Shown here in pieces: positions 56,052-64,000 of a stretch of DNA of 64,000 bases. The notes below the pieces were generated by a model. The model made no database searches and was not told the DNA's origin. It was given only the letters and a program-made list of their open reading frames with translations. Location of the stretch: assembly GCA_024734495.1 (NCBI GenBank), contig JALMQS010000225.1, positions 19,420,573-19,484,572 of the forward strand. Reading direction: 5' to 3'. Within the stretch, counting starts at the first letter, position 1. Every line of letters begins with the position of its first letter. Made by a program: the position numbers and the translations under genes. This DNA is from Forficula auricularia (lineage: Eukaryota; Arthropoda; Insecta; Dermaptera; Forficulidae).

Positions 56052-56290
56052 ATCTGGTTGACCATCCGGCCGGGCACAAGGTGAATTCTAAGGTTTTACC
56101 CGTTGTTAACTTTTAACAAAGAGATACAGCTGGCCCTCAGTGTCAGAAATAATATTCTACAACTTTCCATCATCAGCATCACTACTCTAAATTCTGCTGA
56201 TGATAGAAAGTTAGTAGAATATTACTGACTCTGAGAGACCAGACAGAAGGAAGTGACACTTTCTACTTCCTTCAGTGACCTTTTCAAAAC
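55869..56290. repeat. nested palindrome with a (GT)26 loop
   Basis: The block around 'ccttagaattcaccttgtgc' (about 55953-55972) is repeated inverted at 56075-56100, with a 52-base GT run (55999-56050) in the loop. An outer pair ('gtgtcacttcc' at 55873, complement near 56250) and a small hairpin at 56148-56228 are nested. A hammerhead-like motif follows at 56291-56323. Confidence 0.7.
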
Positions 56291-56323
56291 CCTGAAGAAG
56301 GAGAGAAAATCCTCGGAAACGTC

Positions 56324-56827
56324 GGCTTTTGAGGGGGGGGGGGGGGATAAGGAGAGAAAAAAGGCTTGTCTAATTTAATGACATCTTTTTAGATATAATT
56401 TCTATTGTTTTGAATCTGGACTGCCTCATCCAAATCCTCTAATATTAATTATTTTAAGAAAAATTGTAAAATTAAACATCAAGTAGGTATATAGTATCCG
56501 AGTTCCGATTTCAATCCTAATCATATGTGCCCATAATTATGAAAGTGGACAAAGTCAAAAAATTAAAAAAAAAAAAATTTTCATATTTTATGTTCCATCC
56601 ATTTAAAAAGTTCAGTAATAAAATGTTGGTTTTGAAAAATCGCTTAAAATTGAACAGTTAACTGGATTTTTAGTTGTCTCATTATACAGAATTCAAATCT
56701 TGTTTATTTTATAAAATTTTAAATATCTCGAAACTAACAATCAATGACTTAGACCACTTTCATAATTATGGGCACATATCAGCTCTTAATCAACAACTTA
56801 AAAATGAAATTTCGTTTTGATATTTCT
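56324..56827. other. AT-rich sequence without a gene
   Basis: A G run (56332-56346) and two inverted occurrences of 'cccataattatgaaagtg' (about 56530 and 56755) suggest the edges of a small fold-back insert. No gene. Confidence 0.4.
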
Positions 56828-57459
56828 TACAGGGTATGGTCAAGTATTGTAATCGTGCATGAAAAGTGTTTTTTTTCCTTCTTTTTTTCGAAATATCTCA
56901 AAAACGGCTGAAAGTATTTTGATTAAAAAAATTGAGCGAAACCATGGCATTTCGCTCTACAAAAAAGCTCTAATAAATGAACATCGGAAAAATTATATTT
57001 TTCGAGATAATAATTGTTTTGTCAAAATGCCTGTTAGTTAGTCTGTGCGTTACCAAATTATTGTGGACGAGCTAGCTCAAAAACTAGTGTGAATATCGAA
57101 ACCAAATTTCACACGTAGTTTTGCTCCATTGAGATTAAGATTTTGGTTCATATCGACCCAAAATTGAGGGGGGTTAAAAATTAAAAATCTAGGCCATTTG
57201 AGCAAACTCAACCAAATTTTGTATACATAATCAGTGGGACCCCAAAAGTCTAAAAATGCAAAAAATAACCGCCCAAAATGGGGAGGGGGGTCAAAAATTG
57301 AAAATATAGGCTCTTGTACCAAACTCAGCCAAATTTTGTATACATAATTAGTGGGACCCCAGAAGTCTAAAAATGCAAAAATTAACCCCCCCCCTACATG
57401 ATTATAAATAATTTTATTAAATATTAAGTATAAGAGGAGGTCAGTTTGTAATGTAAAGT
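56828..57459 (+). mobile_element. copy of the ACTTTACCATACA element, left end truncated
   Basis: Same block order as 53084-53864, with two internal 120-bp units. The first bases of the inverted end are missing. Confidence 0.65.
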
Positions 57460-58254
57460 CAAGTGGATGGCCACATCAGAACACGTCAGCTTATTTTAAT
57501 GTAGACCGCATAAACACATGTTTTGAATATGGTATCTAATTTATTACTTTTACGTTATTGAAGATGGAATTTGGCTTCTTTTTTTTAATTCAAAAAGTTT
57601 TACCCCTTTTTTCAAAATAACCAAAAAAATGTACCTACCAGTTCTTTTTTAACGATTTCACTACTTGCTCCAATTACGAATAAAAATCAAATAAATAAAA
57701 ATATTTACCTTCATATTCTTTCCAAAATTACAAGTTTTTAAAGATTCAGTTTATTTATTTTCATTTTATATAATGATATTTTTTGACATTCTTATTAACG
57801 CCTTCATTCTTGTTAATTCTTAAGTACTTATGCATTTATAACAATAAAAAATCAAACTTATCTTTTTATTTCTATTAGATTTACTTGGAATGTTTTCTAT
57901 ATAGATGAATAAAACACATACCTATATCAAAACTTTATTAGTGTTTTCAAAAAGAAATTGTTTTGGAATCGTTTGAGTATGTAATTGGATTCCGGGCAGG
58001 AGACTAAGGTCAAATTTTGGGCCCCACCGCGAAAATTAAAAAGGGCCTCTACAATTTCTTCATGTATCTTTAGAATTTCAATTATTATCAATTTATACTT
58101 AAACAGAAAATAAAATTATTTGGGGAAAAAAATAAAACTTTTTTCAAGACTCAGTAATAAACTTAAATACAATTTAATTTTAATTTTAATAATTATGAGA
58201 AAAATTGGTAAAGTAAAGGAAATTTTTGAAAAAATTTTTAGAAACTTTTGAAAA
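57460..58254. other. AT-rich sequence without a gene
   Basis: No coding region or RNA gene is recognised. Confidence 0.4.
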
Positions 58255-58395
58255 TTTAAAATATGAAATACTAAGTTGGTTTCACACGAGGGGTGAACCG
58301 CGACCTAAAATCCTGTACACCTACTTCCACAACCATTTCCAAGTAGATGACAATAGATTATCTAATGAATTCCAAAGTAATTCCAAAGACGGTGT

Positions 58396-59317
58396 CAGTG
58401 GCGTAGCGAGGGGGGGGGGGCAAGGGGGGGGTCATCATGCCCCGGGCGCTACTCACAAAGGGGCGCCAAATGGTCCGCAAAACAAAAAATTGCTGGATAA
58501 TTTTTATTTTTATTATAATTGATTTCTGGAAAATATATTTTAAATTTAGTGCCAGTGTAATATAATAAATGTTAATTCGTAAATAAAAAGGAAAAAAAGG
58601 AACGATGGGACAAGATCGCCTATGTGACCTAGCATTTTTAAGTGTGGAAAGAGAAAAATTTGAAATGATCAACTTTGATGATATTATTGATAAATTTGCT
58701 TCCATCAAAAGCAAGGAAATTTATACATAGTAATTAGTTTGATTAATGTACTTATAATCTTATTATTATTAAATATATCTATCTCCTTAGAGATTTTTTT
58801 TTTTTTTTTTTTTTTGGCTTTTCGGCCTTTCTAGCCATAAGCCTAATTACGATACTAGATATATTTTTAAAATTTGTCTCTACCCCCGGGGGTCAGATTT
58901 TGGCTGGCTGCCTCGAGTCGGATTCGAACCCGGGTCTCCTGGTTAGCTCGCTGTCACGCTACCGACTAGCCTATCGACCCCCATCTCCTTAGAGATAATA
59001 AATATTTTACTTTTTTATTGTTTTAAAACTGCGTTTTTTTTTAAATATTTCTTTATAAATATGTAAAATAAATAATAGGTATCTTTTGAACTAATTCTAG
59101 ATGATCATATACATTTGAAAATCTAGTCTTGTTTTCTCAACTACATTTTTTGTCTCAAATTTAAAGCCTAGCTTGAGCCTATGACTTTATTTATTTCACT
59201 TTATTTATTTATTAATTTGCGAGTATATTTTCATATAATATTATATGGTTTTCGAATGGGGGGGGGTGCTAAAATGGTGTTGTGCCCCGGGCGCGAGTTA
59301 AGCTCGCTACGCCACTG
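58396..59317. mobile_element. hAT-like non-autonomous element
   Basis: CAGTGGCGTAGCGAG at the left is answered by its near complement ending CTACGCCACTG at the right. The 8-base flanks gacggtgt (58388-58395) and gatggtgt (59318-59325) match at 7 of 8. It sits in an older fold-back repeat whose arms (about 58270-58330 and 59325-59366) share 'gaggggtgaaccgcga' in inverted order. A SINE is inserted in it. Confidence 0.75.
58795..58982 (-). mobile_element. tRNA-derived SINE with 14-bp target duplication
   Basis: The minus strand has an A-box-like region (TAGGCTAGTCGGTAGCG), a B box GGGTTCGAATCC, a tRNA-unrelated body and a poly(A) tail of more than 20. The direct repeat ATCTCCTTAGAGAT flanks it at 58781-58794 and 58983-58996. 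It is the youngest layer in this nest. Confidence 0.85.
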
Positions 59318-59362
59318 GATGGTGTACACCTAATTCCAATCGCGGTTCACCCCTCGGTTTCA

Positions 59363-59492
59363 CATAAATAAAAGATCAGATGCTTGTTTAGCACGATTCT
59401 AGTGTCCTTTTTGAGAACTCCTGAAGATGGGCTTATACCCCGAAATATATATAGAGTCGTGCTAAACAAGCATCTTATCTTTTATTTATGTT
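59363..59492 (+). repeat. small inverted repeat with hammerhead-like motif
   Basis: Sequence 59366-59395 (with 'gcttgtttagcacga') returns inverted at 59452-59490. Between them lies CTGAAGA, a GGG/CCC stem and GAAAT at 59420-59446. Confidence 0.5.
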
Positions 59493-59812
59493 AAACCTAC
59501 CTAGTATTTTAAATTTTAAAAATTTTCTAAAAAAATTTACTTTACTTTATTTAAAATGTTTCACCAAGAACCTACACCATTCTCCCTTAACAAAAAAGAA
59601 AAATTGATATTTTCTGCATTTTTGTCCCGGAAATTCTAAAGCTAGAGATCCAAAAATCTAATCAATTATCGGCATTAAAAATGCAAATATTTTGGCACCA
59701 AAATTAACTTTCTACGATTTTCCACTCTTGAGTTATCGTGGATACCGGAATCCAGACAGACACATAGACAAATAGAAATAAGCTGACGTGTTCTGAAGTG
59801 GCCATCCACTTG
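59493..59812. other. AT-rich sequence without a gene
   Basis: No gene or element end was recognised in this stretch. Confidence 0.4.
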
Positions 59813-60604
59813 AGTTTACCATACAACCTGGCCCCTCACTTATATTTAATATTTAATAAAATAATTTATAACCATGTAGGGGGGGCGTTAGTTTTTACAT
59901 TTTTAGACTCCTGGGGGCCCACTGATTATGTATACAAAATTTGGTTGAGTTTGGTACAAGAGCCTATATTTTCATTTTTTTGACCCCCACCCCTCGCCGC
60001 CCATTTAGTGCCGTTAGTTTTTGCATTTTTAGATTACTGTGGGCCCACTGATTATGTATAGAAAATTTGGTTGAGTTTGGTACACGAGCCTATATTTTCA
60101 TTTTTTGACCATACATTCCCCATTTTGGGCGGTTAGTTTTTGCATTTTTAGACTTCTGGGGTCCCACTGATTATGTATACAAAATTTAGTTGAGTTTGCT
60201 CAAATGGCCTAGATTTTTAATTTTTAACCCCCTCCCCCTCCATCCGCCTTAATTTTGAGTCGATATGCACCAAAATCTAATCAGCTCTTAATCTCTATGG
60301 ACCAAAACTACGTGTGAAATTTGGTTTCGATATTCACACTAGTTTTGCGCTAGCTAGTCCACAAAAATTTGGTAACGCACAGACTAACAGACATTTTGAC
60401 AAAACAATTATTATCTCGAAAAATATAATTTTTTTGATGTTCACTTATTAGGGCTTTTTTGTAGAGCGAAATGCCATGGTTTCGCTCAATTTTTTTAATC
60501 AAAATAGTTTCAGCCGTTTTTGAGATATTTCGCAAAAAAGAAGGAAAAAAACCACTTTTTTCATGCACGATTACAATACCTGACCATACCCTGTATGGTA
60601 AAGT
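59813..60604 (-). mobile_element. copy of the ACTTTACCATACA element
   Basis: Inverted relative to the copies at 53084 and 56828, with both terminal inverted repeats recognisable and three internal 120-bp units. Confidence 0.7.
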
Positions 60605-61075
60605 AAAATGGTTTAAAATAATTTTTCTCCACGTTTCAGACATTTTTAAGTTCAATGACAAAATATTTTTTTTTTATATTCACTATAGTCTTGCAAGCAG
60701 GCTTCACTTGCCTCCTGGACCTACCGACTAATTAAATATATTCTCTTCAGGTTTTTCATATACCTTTTTGATTCGGAGAAAACATCATGCATGGTTTCAA
60801 TATGTAACTTTAGAGTGTAGAGTCACTGTGGTCACGTTCTAATTGAATTTCCTGGGTTTAGCTCAGCAAGGTCAAAATTCAAAATAGAAAATAAGATTAT
60901 GTAAAATTTATAGGAAGAAGCTATGAGCTGTAAGATTATAAGTTAAAATAAGGGAGCATCCATAAATTACCTGACGGGTTGTGGGAGTTTTTTGAACCCC
61001 AAATGTAACAGAACATAACATAACCAGCCCCACCATAGCAAATTGAAAAGCCCCAACATACAATTCTTCAGATAT
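60605..61075. other. no gene recognised
   Basis: AT-rich. If the exon at 61076-61306 is real, the lower part of this stretch is its 3' untranslated flank on minus. Confidence 0.35.
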
Positions 61076-61306
61076 TTAATAAGAATCATCTTCAACACCT
61101 TCTAGGTCACCATTTTTCTTGGAGGGCCGAATTCGGCAATCAGCATTTTTTCTATAACCCCTGTAACTGTAATAGTGATTATTGTAGCATTGGTTACTGT
61201 CAACAACCCTAAAAGTCTCACCTCTATCCAGAAGTTGTTTACCATTTTCTGTAACAAACCCTAAAATTTTCCACTCAAATATTTTAAACTTTGAAAGGTG
61301 ATTTCT
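61076..61306 (-). CDS. possible terminal exon of an unknown host gene
   Basis: On minus a strong pyrimidine tract and TTTTTAG (about 61307-61325) precede an open frame NHLSKFKIFEWKILGFVTEN, then GETFRVVDSNQCYNNHYYSY and RKNADCRIRPSKKNGDLEGV, ending in a stop. Composition is protein-like and unlike the surrounding repeats. Two cysteines and many aromatic residues suggest an extracellular protein, but no family is recognised. Upstream exons would lie at higher coordinates and were not found. Confidence 0.35.
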   Translation of the reverse strand, partial: RNHLSKFKIFEWKILGFVTENGKQLLDRGETFRVVDSNQCYNNHYYSYRGYRKNADCRIRPSKKNGDLEGVEDDSY

Positions 61307-61572
61307 AAAAATAGCAAGAAAAAAAATATGAAATAAGAGCAAATTCTATTAATACTTAATTAGATAAAGAATAAAATATTTTGACTTTTCCAACAACATC
61401 CTAGTTCCTAGTCTCATGTATTAAACGGACGTGTGGTATTGTGACAAATAATGCAGCAGTATATTTAAGTACCATATATATGACGATTGCCTCACTAGAA
61501 CAATTTTTTAAGGATCTATAGCTTTTGTAGCTTATACGTAAATCCTGCACTGTATTGTATACAGTACCTATA

Positions 61573-61867
61573 CACTGTTAAAAATTTCTTATATAATTTT
61601 ACTATAAAAAATGGGAAGTCTAGGCCTCAAAACTTTCTAGTAATATTATACCAGTATTGTAATCTTACAACATATTTTTTAGTAATACGTATTCTAATTA
61701 ATACAAGAAAAAAGTAAAGTTACAATTTATTTTTGTATTTTTACAATAAGTTAATGTGATTTTACCAATATAATATAGTATTTTTTTTTTTACTATACGC
61801 AATCTTGTAAATTTCCTATCTATTTGTATTGTAAACATATAGTAAATTTACAATTTTTTTAACAGTG
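61573..61867. mobile_element. MITE with CACTGTTAAAAA ends
   Basis: CACTGTTAAAAATT at the left and AATTTTTTTAACAGTG at the right form near inverted ends around about 295 bases of AT-rich, non-coding DNA. Confidence 0.5.
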
Positions 61868-61989
61868 TGTGTATTTGCATATTTACCTAAAGGTTGATTG
61901 GAAAGACTCAGCGCCGCCTGGTTCGAGGTAGGGTATGCATTCAAATAGGACTCTTTGTTGAGCAAGCTGCATCATCAGGGGCTGAATTA

Positions 61990-62312
61990 AGGTAGTTGTT
62001 TCGCGACAATACTAGAAAAAGTTAATGCTAGAGTATATAGAACAGACAATAAGGTTTCATAGTTCATAAGCCCAAAACTTTTTGCTGTTTATGTTCCAAT
62101 TATAGCCAATCCCATGCTCGTTTGACAAATTTGGCACCATTTTAAGAGATTGAATATTTTTATATTAAAATGACAGATGAAATACATTTTAAAGGTCGAT
62201 TTATTTCTATAAAAATCGTTTTGTTATTTTTTAATAAATGTAATCAACGCCTACGTTAAACCTTATGAAAATTATAATTTTGAAAAAATCTAAGGCATGC
62301 GCGATTTATACA
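61990..62312 (-). repeat. copy of the fold-back family seen in ABT1 intron 1
   Basis: Matches 8680-8830 (inverted) and 9115-9290 (direct), including 'gcaaaaagttttgggctta' and 'tgtaatcaacgcctacgt'. The RTE-like LINE is inserted at its right side. Confidence 0.6.
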
Positions 62313-62322
62313 TCTTTTGTTG

Positions 62323-64000
62323 TATACTTCTTCTTCTTCTTCTTATTGTTAGGATAAAAAGCCTGTTTACTCCAGAGCGTCTTTCCATCGTTTTCTTGGA
62401 CGGCCCCGTCTTCTTTTCCCGGTAGGGATGTTGTCATGTACCTTCCTCACCAGCCGGTCTTCGTTCATTCGCAATACGTGTGCACTCCATTCTGTTCTTC
62501 TCCTTTGGACCCATACGCTGACTTTTTGTATATTGCACTTTTCCCTAATATCTTCATTTTTGACCCTGTCCATCCTTGTTTTACCCGCAATTCTGCGTAG
62601 CGATTTCATCTCACAAACTTCCAATATTTCTCTTGTTTTTGCGGTGTCTGTTCTTGTTTCGGCCGCATATGTCAAAATTGGTCGCACAACGGTCTTATAA
62701 ATGCGAACTTTTGCTTCCGTTCCCAGAAACTTGTTTGACCAAACCGTTTCATTCAGGCATCCTGATATTTTGGACGCCTTAATAGATTGGAGCCTGACTT
62801 CCTCGCTAACGCTTTTGGAGCTGGTAATCTGAATGCCGAGATAGTTGAAGGATGGCACTTGTTCCACTATGGTGTTATAAAGTTGTAGCTTACAGCGTAC
62901 TGGTTCTCTAGCTATTGTGAGAGTTTTCGTCTTTTTCGAAGATATCTTGAGTTGGAATTTTTCGCAGGAAAGTGCAAATTTATGTAAGAGTCTTTGGAGG
63001 TCGTTTTCGCTTTCTGCAACAAGAGCCGCGTCGTCGGCGTAGCACACAATATTGATATTCTCATCTCCCATTGAGTAGCCTTGGACATTTTTTAGGTCTT
63101 TTATTAATTCATTCATCACAAGGTTGAATAAAAATGGACTTAGTGAATCGCCTTGTCGAATTCCCTGGTTGACTGGGATCATTCCCTCCAGTTTCCCCTC
63201 TATTCTGATTCTTGCATAATTATTTTGATATATTTCCTGGATTAATCTAATGAGGACCACTGGTGTTCCATGATCTTCCAAAATCTTCAGGACATGCTTC
63301 AGTTGGATCTTATCAAAAGCTTTTTCAATGTCAATGAAGCAGAAAAAGGCAGGTTTATTAAATTCCAAGGCTTTTTCAGCTAATTGCCTCACAACAAATA
63401 CAGCATCGATGCAAGAACGCCCGCGTCTAAATCCCTGTTGTTCATCTTCGAGATTTATTATTTTAGTAAGTTTCTTTGCAATAATAGACGTGGTGAGCTT
63501 TAGATGGGTATTGAGCAAGTTGATACCTCTGTAGTTTTTCGGGGTTTCCTTTTCTCCTTTTTAAAAATTGGAATAACTATATTAGTTTTCCATTCTTCTG
63601 GTATCTTACAGAGGGTGAATAATTGTTTTAATAATAAGATGATTTCTTTCCATAATTTAGGACCACCATCATCTCATTAGCTATACCATCTTCGCCTGGA
63701 GTTTTGCGATTTTTTAATTTCTGGATTGATTCTATTATTTCTGTATCTTTTACTTCTAGCTGAGGGATATTACTTTCAAAATTCCATGGTTCCACCGTTG
63801 TTCCCGCATAGAGAAGTCTAAAGTAGTCAATCCACTTATCTTTATCTATATTATTGTTAATAGAAATATATTCTAAGGTTTCCATCTTCTGGTTTCGGAT
63901 CATTCCCCAAATTCTTTTTTGTTGACCATAAAAATCTCTTTCTAAGTTTTTTGTATATCCCTCCCAGAAGTCACGTTTTATTCGCCTTATCTTTAGATGG
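62323..64000 (-). mobile_element. RTE-like LINE, 5' part beyond the window
   Basis: The 3' end on minus is an (AAG)n tail (62323-62342). Coding runs leftward from beyond 64000. Frames shift near 63540 and 63640, so it is not a clean ORF. Confidence 0.75.
62367..63518 (-). pseudogene. RTE-like LINE reverse transcriptase, C-terminal 383 codons
   Basis: RT motifs: EQQGFRRGRSCIDAVFVV, FFCFIDIEKAFDKI (catalytic D), NQGIRQGDSLSPFLFNLVMN and the catalytic box IVCYADDAALVAE. The C-terminal end WVQRRRTEWSAHVLRM and RRRGRPRKRWKD is the usual finish of RTE-type LINEs. There is no in-frame ATG at the left edge of this frame; it continues upstream as KNYRGINLL. The further upstream part at 63628-63903 has LKNRKTPGEDGIANEM. 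Confidence 0.85.

Overview
The window looks like a repeat-rich, AT-rich arthropod genome. It has a spliced eukaryotic gene with GT-AG introns, I-, CR1/Jockey- and RTE-like LINEs, Tc1, pogo and hAT DNA elements, Ty3/gypsy fragments and many fold-back repeats. A crustacean such as a parasitic copepod is my guess, but nothing here proves the species. One 100-base N gap (1074-1173) shows it is assembled scaffold sequence.

1-14 kb: a large palindromic repeat, several non-autonomous DNA elements, then the one host gene I recognise with confidence. It is a three-exon ABT1/ESF2 homologue (7562-12942, + strand; 18S rRNA maturation). Its introns are packed with fold-back elements.

14-20 kb: a clear nested stack. 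A pogo-like element (14261-19966) was hit by a 5'-truncated I-like LINE (14441-19710, 13-bp target duplication). That LINE contains two pieces of viral ancestry: a capsid-like fragment (about 15508-16498) and a polyadenylated, intron-free 405-codon gene resembling a mononegavirus phosphoprotein (18222-19520).

20-25 kb: a 28S rRNA fragment and a decayed ankyrin-repeat gene.

25.5-42.5 kb: the most unusual part. A decayed capsid-like insertion was split by one chimeric insertion: a viral nucleoprotein-like mRNA copy, its poly(A), and a 5'-truncated CR1/Jockey-like LINE, with a 6-bp flanking repeat. A 2993-bp segment carrying the nucleoprotein ORF, part of the capsid pseudogene and a gypsy RT fragment is then repeated exactly four times (28845-40816). 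An intact 460-codon capsid-like ORF (40851-42233) follows.

42.5-64 kb: an intact Tc1 transposase in its inverted repeats (44838-46500), a possible further coding relic (47180-47585), a gypsy gag remnant with a 197-bp tandem repeat, several long palindromes, a hAT-like element interrupted by a tRNA-type SINE, a possible orphan host exon (61076-61306) and an RTE-like LINE running off the right edge.

Every viral-like ORF, and every LINE, gypsy and Tc1 coding region, reads on the minus strand. The pogo remnant and ABT1 read on plus. A plus-strand transcript through this region would be antisense to all the viral-like genes, as in a one-strand piRNA cluster. That role is inference. The viral family assignments rest on protein architecture and on similarity between copies inside this window, not on any search.
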